64,000 nucleotides of DNA. It comes from Brucella oryzae. Lineage in GTDB: Bacteria; Pseudomonadota; Alphaproteobacteria; Rhizobiales; Rhizobiaceae. This document shows, piece after piece, positions 30,732 through 41,083 of the stretch. The stretch is from assembly GCA_012103035.1 (NCBI GenBank), contig JAAVLL010000001.1, forward strand, positions 1,276,501-1,340,500. The letters are read 5' to 3'. The notes under the pieces are model-generated. The model was not told the DNA's origin. It did no database searches and saw nothing but the letters and a program-made list of their open reading frames with translations. Made by a program: the position numbers and the translations under genes. Positions within the stretch are counted from its first letter, which is position 1, and every line of letters begins with the position of its first letter.

Positions 30732-32008
30732 TCAGCTTCGGCGAATTTCATCCTTGGTCAATTCGCCGAGAAGCTTTTCCATCTCATCCTCGATGTCATC
30801 CTTGGCCTTGTCTTCAATAGTGTCGTCCGTAGCGGAAATATCAAGTGAACTCAGAGTTCATTTTCGAAGAACTCTGCGTCAAACGAAATGGCGTCATTGG
30901 CGTCATCGCTGGCGGCACTGTCCGAATTGACGTCCGCGGTGATCGAGCTGTGCAACGCACCGCCGAGGTTGGTCAGATCGTCGCTCGACGTTTCGGCTGT
31001 AACAGCTTCGGATTCTACCGGCTTTGGCTCTGCAAGCGTGATTTCAGGCTCGATGCGGTTCGGTTCCGAAGGAGTGCTGAACGCAGGTGCCGCGGTTGAG
31101 GAGACCGTGGGCCCGGTCACATCAACCGAGGGAGATTTATCCGTGGCCGTTGTTTCACGCTCGGGAACGATGCTGCCAAGATTTGCAGAAGTAACCGATG
31201 CGGCGGCGGCAACACCAGCAGCGGCGGTTGCGCCGGAAGAGGTTGAACTCAGAACGCCGCGTGAAACCTGGCTCAACGGATAAGCCGGGTGGGCGCGGGT
31301 TGACTGCGGCTGAGCTGGAGCGGGACGGGGCGGCAATACGGTGCGGGGCTGTGGCGGATAATTGGGCGCGGGGCGTGGTTGTGGTCGAGACTGGACCGGC
31401 TGAGCGGATTTCGGCTCGACAGGCGAGCGCGGTGGGATTGGGGCAGCCGGCGGGGCCTGTGGCGGAACACGAACAGGCGCAGCAGCCTGCTGGACAGGCT
31501 CTTCCCGCGCTGGCTCTGGCTTGCGATAAGCCGGTGTTTCGATCGCGGATGTAAGCTGGATCGCTTCGTCTTTCTCTTCAACTTGCGGTGTTTGCAGCGG
31601 AAGAGCAGGGCGCTCTGCCTTTTCATTGGTCAGGGTCGCTTCATGCTGCTTGAAGCGTTCAATGTGCTCCGGCTCTATGCGTGCAGCCTGCACGCGCGCA
31701 TGGGCGCGCGATTCCATGACGATGTTTTGTTCCACTACAACGTCGGTCGGCCCACCGATGAGCAGCAGATGTTCCACATCGTCACGGCGAACGAGAACGA
31801 GCTTGCGCCGACTGTCGACTGCTGCAGCATCCATTACCGAAAGACGGGGCTGCCGTGTGCGCCCGTTCGAGACGAAAGTACCTCCGCTGAAACGACGAAT
31901 GATACTGAGAACAACGAAAATTCCGCCAAGAATGATCGCAAATATTAGGATAAAGCCGACAATATTAGCCGCGCTCTCTCCAACGATGCCGCTGAGCCAT
32001 TCTTTCAT
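30732..32008 (-). CDS. FliO-like membrane protein with long proline-rich tail (one indel)
   Basis: This protein has about 425 residues. One N-terminal transmembrane helix (NIVGFILIFAIILGGIFVVL) is followed by a FliO-type domain (RLSVMDAAAVDSRRKLVLVR, DVEHLLLIGGPTDVVVEQNI). Then come about 270 residues very rich in Pro, Ala, Gln and Glu, and an acidic C-terminus. FliO helps assemble the flagellar export gate, but no flagellar gene lies nearby and the tail is far longer than in classical FliO. A non-flagellar role in the envelope is therefore possible. A missing base near 30853 hides the last ~38 residues, which end LTKDEIRRS. It is divergent from cckA across a 415-bp region in which I see no gene. 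Confidence 0.7.
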
Positions 32009-32423
32009 GCGGATACCCTCTTATACAATAAACGAAAAACCTGTGACGAATGGAGACTGCGCTTCCCCGACATTTCGCATCATCACATGTTTGGTACATT
32101 AATTGAATTTCTATGCCTTGGGAATGTTTCTTGGAAATGCGAGAAATATATGATCCCCAGGCAAAACGGTGCAAAAGTCCAATTTGCACCGTTTCAGTGC
32201 AGCAATGCTTGTACTGCTCGCCGATTAAAGCATTCTGCGAATCGGATATACCCTGACATATTGGCTGCGCGTTCTCACGCGATGGCTGAACTGCGCAGAA
32301 AAGTGCATTCGGGAAAATCGGATATGCGGATGATTGAAATGACGTCCTGGCTGATCGAAAAACACATGGCACGCCGATGCCTGTTGGTGAGCGGCCACGC
32401 AACATGGAAGGGCAGCAGGCTTG

Positions 32424-34993
32424 ATGTCGCGACAGACGGACAACGCTTACCCGAAACCGCTCGTAATGCCCAAGCGCAATCGGAGCGGTGCCCTTCGCCT
32501 GTTGATCGTCGGCATTTTGCTGACCATCGCCGCAATCGCCTATTTTGTGTTCCGCGACCAGTTGGGGACGGATTTGCCCTCGTTCTGATGGGCATTCTTT
32601 CGATGGTTGGCGTTTTCTATCTTTTCGGCGCTGCAACCGGCCTCATTCAGTTCAGCCAGAAGAACGGTGAGCAGGACCTCGCTCATTCGTTCATGGATTG
32701 CAGCCTGAAGGAACGGTTATTTCCGATGCGCGCGGCCAGATCGTTTATGCCAATCAGGCTTATGCCGTGATGACCGGCGTTGCGAATGCGGAAGGGGTTC
32801 GCTCACTGGATAATGTGCTGACGGCGGAGTCGGCGGCCTCCGATGCCATTTATCGCCTGACGAATGCCGTTCGCGATGGTCTGTCAGCACAGGAGGAGGT
32901 ACGCCTTTCCGGCGGTCTCTCCCGCGAAGGGCATGGTTCTCTGGCACCCGTCTGGTATCGCATCAAGGCGCGCCCCATCGAGGCGGGGCAGGAATTCAAA
33001 AGCCCGCTCGTTGCCTGGCAGATTGCGGATATTTCCGACGAGCGCGCGGAGCAGGAGCGATTCTTTCAGGAACTGCAAGAAGCCATCAATCATCTGGACC
33101 ATGCACCTGCGGGCTTCTTTTCCGCCGATCCTTCGGGCCGGATCATCTATCTCAATGCGACACTGGCCGAATGGCTCGGCGTCGACCTGACTCAGTTCAC
33201 ACCGGGATCATTGACGCTCAACGATATCGTGGCGGGCAGTGGGATGGCGCTTATCAAGGCCGTGAAAGCCGAACCGGGCACAAGCCGTAACACCGTTATC
33301 GATCTTGATCTCATCAAGCGCAATGGACAGAGCCTTGCCGTGCGTTTCTATCATCGTGTTCAGGCTGCGCGCGATGGAACACGCGGTACGAGCCGTACCA
33401 TCGTACTGGATCGTGCGGAGGGTGAAGATTCATCAATGGCGCTGCGCTCCGCAGAAGTACGCTTCACGCGTTTCTTCAACTCGGCTCCGATGGCTATCGC
33501 TGCGGTCGATTCTGGCGGACATATATTGCGCACCAATGCGCGTTTCCTCGATATTTTCGCTCCCGTTGTCGATCGTGATGCGATCGACGGCAATGCAAAG
33601 CTTGAGATCGTCGTGCACGAGCGCGACCGTGAGACTTTCAACAGAGCACTTGCAGCCGCCTTTGCAGGGCAGGCAAGCATTTCGCCTGTCGATACGGTTT
33701 TGCCGAGCAATGAAGAGCGGCATATACGTTTTATATGAGCCCCGTAACCGACCTGGGCGGCGAGCGTGCCGAAGAGGCAGCGATTATCTCGGCAGTCGAA
33801 ACGACCGAGCAAAAGGCCCTCGAAAACCAGATGGCGCAGAGCCAGAAGATGCAGGCGGTCGGCCAGCTGGCGGGCGGCATCGCACATGACTTCAACAACG
33901 TTCTGACCGCTATCATCATGTCGTCGGATTTGCTGCTGACGAACCATCGCGCATCGGATCCGTCCTTCCCAGATATCATGAACATAAAGCAGAACGCCAA
34001 TCGCGCTGCCTCGCTTGTGCGTCAGCTGTTGGCATTCTCGCGCCGTCAGACACTTCGCCCCGAGGTGCTCGATCTGACGGATGTTCTGGCTGATCTGCGC
34101 ATGCTGCTGGCACGTCTGGTTGGCAAGGACATCGAGCTGAAGATCGATCACGGACGCGATCTATGGCCGGTCAAGGCAGATCTCGGACAGTTTGAGCAGG
34201 TTGCCGTCAATCTGGCAGTCAATGCGCGCGACGCCATGCCGGAAGGCGGTGAAATCACGTTGCGCACGCGTAACGTATCAATGCAGGAAGCTACAAAGCT
34301 CCATTATCGCGATCTGCCTGAAGCGGATTATGTGGTCTTTGAAGTGGAAGATACAGGAACGGGTATTCCTGCAGACGTGCTTGAAAAGATTTTCGAGCCG
34401 TTCTTTACGACGAAGGAAGTGGGCAAGGGCACCGGGCTTGGCCTGTCCATGGTCTATGGCATCATCAAGCAGACCGGTGGTTTCATCTATTGCGATTCCG
34501 AAGTCGGAAAAGGTACGACTTTCAAGATCTTCCTGCCGCGCCTCATCGAGGAAAAGCGCGCCGACGATGCACCTGTGGTCGTGAAGGAAAAGAAGGTCGA
34601 GAAAGCAACCGATCTTTCCGGCTCGGCGACAGTTCTTCTGGTGGAAGACGAGGATGCGGTCCGTATGGGCGGCGTGCGCGCGCTTCAATCACGCGGATAT
34701 ACGGTTCACGAAGCGGCTTCCGGTGTGGAAGCGCTTGAAGTCATGGCTGAGCTGGGGGTGAGGTCGATATCGTCGTGTCGGATGTCGTCATGCCTGAAAT
34801 GGATGGCCCGACGCTTCTGCGCGAACTGCGGAAGACCTATCCTGACATCAAGTTCATCTTCGTATCGGGTTATGCGGAGGATGCATTTGCACGCAATCTT
34901 CCAGCTGATGCCAAGTTTGGTTTCCTGCCAAAGCCGTTCTCACTCAAACAGTTGGCTACCACAGTTAAGGAAATGCTGGAGAAGCAGGATTAA
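32424..34993 (+). CDS. cckA: CckA hybrid histidine kinase (four indels)
   Basis: CckA is the hybrid histidine kinase of the CckA-ChpT-CtrA phosphorelay that controls the alphaproteobacterial cell cycle. The order is: two N-terminal transmembrane segments (about residues 20-75), PAS-type sensor regions (for example [20 protein letters not shown] and [20 protein letters not shown]), a DHp domain with the phospho-His in [15 protein letters not shown], and a kinase domain. The kinase domain has ATP-binding boxes [15 protein letters not shown] and [11 protein letters not shown]. Last is a receiver domain with the phospho-Asp in [11 protein letters not shown] and the Lys in PKPFS. Breaks are near 32562, near 32700, at the T-run near 33733 and at the G-run near 34757. 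The ATG at 32424 gives about 857 residues. Confidence 0.93.
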
Positions 34994-35017
34994 TGCCTCG
35001 TCGAAGCTTTGATCGTG

Positions 35018-36233
35018 ATGCCTAAGGGCAATATCGCCATTCTCGGAGGCGGCCCATCTGGTCTGATGGCCGCCGAAAGATTGTCCGCACGGGGCTACCG
35101 TGTAACGGTTTACGAGCAGATGCCCACGGTTGGTCGCAAGTTCCTGCTTGCTGGCAAGTCCGGTCTGAATATTACGCATTCGGAAGATTTTGCAGCTTTT
35201 GCGCAGCGTTTTGGCTCAAGCCGTGACCGCATATTGCCAGCCTTGACGGCGTTTGGTTCAACCGAACTGCGTGCCTGGGCGGATGAACTCGGCGCCGAGA
35301 CTTTTGTCGGTTCATCCGGTCGTGTTTTTCCCAAGACAATGAAGGCGTCGCCGCTTCTGCGCAGCTGGAAAAACGACTGGAAGATCAAGGCGTCCGCATC
35401 CTCACCCGACATCGCTGGCTTGGCTTCGAGGGCAATGGTCTCCGTATCGAGAACCCGGATGGTGTTCAGACGATTACATGTGACGCTGTGCTCTTTGCTT
35501 TTGGCGGGGAAGCTGGTCGAAGCTCGGTTCCAACGGCCTCTGGATCGATGAATTTTACGACAATCAATCGATATAACGCCGTTTCAACCCGCTAATTGCG
35601 GCTTTGATGTTGCCTGGAGTGATTTCTTTGCCGAACGCTTCGCCGGTGAGCCGGTGAAGTCGGTCACCGCGACGTCCAGTGCAGGCACGACACAGGGCGA
35701 GTTCGTTATTACACGCGGTGGAATTGAGGGAAGCCTCGTCTATGCACATTCCGCAGCTCTGCGCGACAGCTTGCAGGAAAACGGAACGGCGTTTTTACAC
35801 TGGATCTTGTTCCGGGACGAACTCTCAAGCGGCTGGAAAGCGATATTGCAAGGCAGAACTCAAAGCAAAGTTTCGGCAATCTTTACGAAAAGCCGCGGGG
35901 CTCACCAGTGTCAAAGCCGCTCTGTTGACAGAGTTCACGCGTGATAGAAGTCCGCGAGCGCTGGCCGCAACGATCAAGGCACTTTCCATTCCACTCCTTC
36001 GTCCACGCCCACTGGACGAAGTGATATCGTCGGCAGGCGGTGTTCGCTGGCTTGAAATCGACGAGAACTACATGCTGCCGAAGCTGCCCGGTATTTTTGT
36101 TGCCGGAGAGATGATCGACTGGGAGGCACCGACCGGCGGCTATCTCCTGACTGCCTGTTTCGCAATGGGCCATGCGGCGGCGGCGGGTATCGACGCATGG
36201 CTTAAGGCAAGCAACACGCTCCGCGAGAAATAA
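35018..36233 (+). CDS. HI0933-family flavoprotein (about five indels)
   Basis: This FAD-binding protein of about 405 residues has the two-dinucleotide-binding-type N-terminus IAILGGGPSGLMAAERLSA, the family motif VGRKFLLAGKSGLNITHSE and a C-terminal FAD site AGEMIDWEAPTGGYLLTACF. These are the marks of the HI0933-like aminoacetone-oxidase/BaiN-type flavoproteins (subfamily PP_4765), whose physiological substrate is largely unknown. Breaks occur near 35373, 35512, 35572, 35796 and 35884, mostly short homopolymers. It starts 25 bp after cckA on the same strand; functional linkage to CckA is not implied. Confidence 0.82.
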
Positions 36234-36440
36234 GCCAGCACTGAGTTTTAAAACTTGATCTTCTGTGGCGGATTTACTGGAAATGGACATACTGACAACG
36301 ACTATCATGCTGGTCGTGAGTATTTGGGAAAGGCGCAACAAGCGGCTACGTCGTGCCGTGATCTAGCAGGCGGACTTTCAGTGACGTCGTCCAATACTTA
36401 CCTACGGATCAGATCATATTTTGAAAGTTTATCGCACATC

Positions 36441-37561
36441 ATGTCAGATACACAGCCCGTCGATCAGAAACCAACTCACAATGTCCATGTGAAGGTCGCC
36501 CGCAAGGTCGACATTGTGGTCATCGGAGCCGGGCAGGCAGGGCTCTCATCGGCCTATCATCTAAATAAGCTCGGGCTTGCAGAAGAGCAGCAATTCGTGG
36601 TTCTCGACAAGGCCACGGGGCCGGGTGGAGCCTGGCAATTCCGGTGGCCTTCGCTGACGCTCAGCACTGCGAATGCCATTCACGATCTCCCCGGCATGAA
36701 GTTTGAGGACATTGTTGAAACGACCAACGGCGAAGTGCGCGCATCAGTTGCCGTCCCGCAATATTATCGCGCATATGAAGAAAAGTTCGATCTTCCGGTG
36801 CACCGCCCTGTTACGGTGAAGGTGGTTTGTGATCGTGGCGAGCGGCTTCGTGTGGAAACGGATCGGGGCAACTATTCGGCACGCGGGATCATCAACGCAA
36901 CGGGTACGTGGAAACGCCCTATATTCCGCCTTATCCCGGTGCAGAACTGTTCAAAGGCCAGCAACTTCACACACGTGATTATCAAACAGCGGATGCCTTC
37001 AAGGGCAAACGCGTTCTGGTCGTCGGTGCAGGCATTTCGGCTGTACAGCTTTTGGACGAGATATCACGCATTACAGAAACTGTATGGGTCACGCGGAGGG
37101 AGCCTGCTTTCCGCGAAGGCCCGTTCACGCCGGAGTTAGGCCGCGCTGCTGTAGCCCTGGTCGAGGAGCGAGTGCGCCGAGGTTTGCCACCAGGATCAGT
37201 GGTTTCAGTAACAGGTTTGCCGTTGACGCCGGCAATCGAAGCAGCCCGCGCTCGGGGTGTGCTCAAGAGGTTGCCCATGTTCAGCGAGATCACGGAAACC
37301 GGTGTTCGATGGGAAGAGGGAACCGAACAATCCTTCGATGTTATTTTGTGGTGTACGGGGTTTCGTAGCTCGCTGGACCATCTTGCTCCGTTGCAATTAC
37401 GTAATGCGGAAGGCGGCATCCTGATGACCGGTCGTCTTGCAACACAAGTAGCCGCCGATCCCCGGATACATCTGGTTGGTTATGGTCCGTCGGCGTCTAC
37501 GATTGGTGCAAACAGGGCAGGCGGTGCCGCCGCGCGGAGTTGGCAAGCTATCTTGGCCTGA
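36441..37561 (+). CDS. Flavin-containing monooxygenase-like NAD(P)/FAD oxidoreductase (one indel)
   Basis: This protein of about 374 residues has two Rossmann motifs. VVIGAGQAGLSSAYHL binds FAD and VLVVGAGISAVQLL binds NADPH. The N-terminal FAD region contains LDKATGPGGAWQFRWPSL, close to the flavin-containing monooxygenase/CzcO-like group. A TGFRSSLDHL segment matches the family's late ATG-type motif. One base is missing near 36911 (GTWETPYIPPYPG across the repair). The substrate is unknown. The ATG at 36441 gives a normal N-terminus; about 200 bp upstream hold no gene. Confidence 0.83.
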
Positions 37562-37596
37562 TATGATCTGACATACGATTATTTGCGAGGGGCAGC

Positions 37597-38927
37597 ATGA
37601 AGCGTATTTTGAAGTTTGTCGGTGGTCTTCTGCTTGCCATTGTGCTTGGAGCAATTCTCTGGCTGGCCATTAAACCGCCTGAACTCTTGCGTGTGGGAAC
37701 CGGCTATGCCGCAAAGATTATTTGCTCGAACGTTTTCGTTGCAGGCCGGGATGCTGATGCCGTCCTTGCAGATGATGTTCAGGCACCGGGAAACCCGCTT
37801 CTGCGATTTCTGAACGCCTCTCTCGACGAGAATGACACCAGCGTGACGGTGCGTATTTTTAGCTTTTCGCACCGAGTACTGCAACTTATCGCCCCGCGCT
37901 TGGATGCGCGAATATCCAGAAACACGATTTGCGTGTTGAAATTCCAACAGGCCCGCAGGTACCGGCGGAGCCGATCCGGATCGAGCCCGATCCGACGGTG
38001 CAGACTGTGATTGAGGATCAGGCACTTGCTGGTCCAGGTATGCGTGCGATTGCGGTCATCCACGACGGCAAGCTGATCGCCGAGAATTACGGTTCAGGTT
38101 TTAATGCCGATACGCCTTTGCTGGGTTGGTCCATGACCAAGTCCGTCATTGCGACATTGATTGGTATGCGGATTGCCGAAGGGCGCATGAGTTTGGAAAC
38201 CACCGCGCTTCTGCCGGAATGGAAAAGTGATGAACGGGCGAAGATTTCTCTGGCAAACCTGATGGCGATGAATAGCGGCCTGCGCTTCGATGAAGATTAT
38301 GGCACTGTTACTGACGTCACGCGCATGCTTTATCTGGAGCCAGACATGGCCGGTTTTGCCGCGTCTTTACCGCTGGAGGCTGCGCCTGGGACGAAATTCA
38401 ATTATTCCAGCGGAACGGCCAATATTCTGTCAGAGCTATTCATGGACAGTTTCAAGAGCCGTGAGGAAGCTCTGGCCTATCCGCGATTAGCGCTTTTCGG
38501 TCCGCTTGGTATGAGTAGCGCCATTCTGGAGACGGATGCATCGGGTGTCTTTGCCGGCTCTTCCTATATGTACGCTACGGCCCGTGACTGGGCGCGGCTC
38601 GGTGCATTTCTCGCGGATGGCGGAAATCTGTACGGAAAGCCTGCTCTGCCAGCGAACTTTATTTCATTTATGCGCAAGCCCAGACCAGAGTCCGAAGGAC
38701 GCTATGGTTCGGCACAGGTCTGGCTGCAGATTAGTGGTGTGAAAGCAGGCCAGGACGGCATTCCCGAAGATGCCTTCTGGATGTCAGGTCACGACGGGCA
38801 AAGCGCGATGATTGTTCCATCGATGCGTCTTGCCGTAGTCCGTCTTGGCCTGACACCATCTCGCACTCGCTACAATGTTCAACGCCTGAACGCCAAGGTT
38901 ATTGAGGCTGTTCAACAGGCGCGCTGA
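37597..38927 (+). CDS. Beta-lactamase-fold serine hydrolase (one indel)
   Basis: This membrane-anchored or secreted serine hydrolase (COG1680 type) has about 443 residues. A hydrophobic N-terminal helix (FVGGLLLAIVLGAILWLA) precedes the catalytic domain. The SxxK motif is SMTK, the YxN-like motif is YSSGTAN, and a late SGHDGQS takes the place of the KTG/HxG motif. A missing T near 37866 splits the first third from the rest. Members include esterases, DD-peptidase-like proteins and amidases; nothing here fixes the substrate. Its 3' end overlaps the convergent MscS gene by 29 bp. Confidence 0.82.
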
Positions 38928-40130
38928 TCGTCAGTTTGCGAAAATCATTGCCGCTCGGATTCTGGAAGGCGCTGAGGCCAAACTCCGGCAAAACCGCATA
39001 AAGGTGATCGAAAATGTCCGACTGGATCTGTTCAAACGACGCCCAGACAGTTGTGTTCGTGAAACAGTAGATTTCAAGCGGCAGGCCTTCAGGCGTGGGA
39101 TCCATCTGACGCACCAACAGCGTCATGCCTTTATGTACACCAGGATGATTGCGCAGATAATTGTCCACATAGGCACGAAATGTACCAATATTGGTGAACT
39201 GTCGCCTATTGACCGGGTTATTGGCGCGCTCGCCGAGCTTCTGGTTCCATTCGGCAATTTCCTTGGCTTTTCGGCAGATAATCCGCGAGCCAATTAACTG
39301 TGCCAAGTCTGGTTCGCTCCTCATCCGACAGAAAACGAATAGTGTTCTGATCGATATAAAGTGCGCGCTTGATGCGACGCCCACCGGATTCTGCATACCG
39401 CGATAATTCTTCATCGGCTCGGTTATGAGCTTGCGGATTGGAATGGTGGTGATCGTCTTGTCGAAATTCTGGACTTTGACGGTATAGAGCGCGATTTCCG
39501 TGACATCGCCATTGGCGTCGAGGTTTTTCATTTCGATCCAGTCACCGACGCGGACCATGTTGGAGGAGGCGATCTGCATACTGGCGACCAATGAAAGCAA
39601 CGTATCCTGAAAGACCAGGATGAGCACGGCTGCCATGGCGCCGACACCCGAAAGAAGGATAACCGGCGATTTATCCAGTAATGTCGCGATGATGAGAACC
39701 GTCGCGATGATATAGACTGCCAGCTTGGCGACCTGAATATAGCCCTTCATGGGGCGGAATCTTGCCTCTGGACGGCGATGATAAAGGGTGTCGACAAGCC
39801 CGAACACTGCGTTGACCGCCAGAGCCAACGTCAAAATGATGAAGGCTATCGCCACATTTCGGATGACGGTAATGACGCCCTCGGGAAGACCCGGCACCGC
39901 CATGATTCCCAGATGAAATGATCAAGGCCGGAACGATATTGGCAAGGCGGCTGATGACGCCGTGTTTCTTTAGCTCTTCGTCCTGCCCGAACGATGTTTT
40001 CTGGACAATACGATCAAGCAGTTTCAGCAAGATCGCCTTGATCAGAAAGTTTGCAATGAAAGCTGAAAGAAATAATCCCCGAGTGCGCTAAGCGTTTCCG
40101 CCCAGGGATTAGCAATAAAAATTCCGACAA
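38899..40130 (-). CDS. MscS-family mechanosensitive channel (about five indels)
   Basis: This MscS-like protein of about 410 residues has several N-terminal transmembrane segments, then the pore region. The pore is LLSGVGAMAAVLILVFQDTLLS followed by the beta domain VRVGDWIEMKNLDANGDVTEI. It corresponds to the YbdG-type group with an extended cytoplasmic part (TLLVRQMDPTPEGLPLEIYC). The proposed start is a TTG at 40130 with AGGAAAG upstream, valid only if the T-run after it is one base short. Other corrections are near 40090, an extra T near 39914, one near 39390 and an extra G near 39305. The channel releases solutes on hypo-osmotic shock. A second MscS gene lies at 49.7 kb. Confidence 0.78.
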
Positions 40131-40309
40131 TAGACTTTCCTGAGATTAACCTGCGGAGATTTTAAGGGCTGTGTTACGACGTCTGTATTGCGTTCTATCA
40201 GGAATTAAAGCAGCCGTATGAAGATTTCAACCGCGAGCAATGACTATCTGCATCAAAACCCCGACCAAAAGGCCGGGGTAGACTTGTTGTATTGGATATC
40301 GAGACGATA

Positions 40310-40894
40310 TTACTGTGCTGGAGGTGGCGATGTGGGAGCCGTATCGCTTGCCGGCGCGTCAGTCGTCGGAGCATTCGTCTCGTTTGCTGCTGAAGGATCG
40401 GCTACACCATCCGCAAAAGTTTCGAACGGTCAAATGCCGGTGCATCGGTCAGCTGTTGTTTGGTTGCCTTGATGACCAGCCATTTTTGCCGTCACTGCGC
40501 GTTGCGAGCTGCAACTGGTCCGGGCTTACTGCAACGTCCTTTTCACCGATGCCAAGAAAACCACCCACACCGATCACTGCAGCCTCAATTTCACCTTCGG
40601 GGCTGACGATGAGGTCATTCAGCTTGCCGACGGTTTGTGCGTCGGCCGCGTCACTTTCATAGACGTTCTGGCCTATGAAAGAGGAGACGAAAGCTGGCCT
40701 TCTTTGGGTTCAAGAAAACCGACCTTGTTGGTCTCACCCGATGTGGGATTGCCAAACATGTCCTTGGATGAAACCGGCATCTCTTCTGCGGCAGCCGGTG
40801 GCTCGGCAGGGGCGGGCGCAGGCGCGGTTGTCTGAGCATAAGCTGCGCTGCCAACCAGCAATGCGCACGTCGTCAGAAGTGTAGTCCTGAACAT
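40310..40894 (-). CDS. Secreted PRC-barrel-domain protein (three indels)
   Basis: A signal peptide (MFRTTLLTTCALLVGSAAYAQ) precedes a Pro/Ala-rich spacer and a PRC-barrel domain. In the repaired frame the domain reads FIGQNVYESDAADAQTVGKL, VIGVGGFLGIGEKDVAVS and KWLVIKATKQQLTDAP. The tail is rich in Ala, Pro and Thr, with a stop at 40310-40312. Breaks lie near 40673, 40487 and 40417. Length is about 195 residues. PRC-barrel proteins of this kind are common, often multi-copy, periplasmic proteins in Hyphomicrobiales with poorly known roles, sometimes tied to envelope stress. Confidence 0.72.
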
Positions 40895-41033
40895 AACTAT
40901 CTCCTTTATACGTTCGGTTGCTTAGGATGAACGTCGGAATAGTCAGTTCGTTCCGAGTTTCATTAAATGTTACATGAGGCCATACGATTACAATCGGTGT
41001 GCAACTTGTCTTTCTATAGACACAAAATACAGA

Positions 41034-41057
41034 AAAGCCCGCACCAGGCGGGCCTTT
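41034..41057 (-). terminator. Terminator of nrdJ
   Basis: AAAGCCCGC pairs with GCGGGCCTTT (one bulge) around an ACCAG loop, about 30 bp past the nrdJ stop. On the minus strand the right-hand side of the stem runs into TTTTCTGTATTTTG. Confidence 0.7.
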
Positions 41058-41083
41058 CTTACCCGCTTTTATATCAGCTAATC

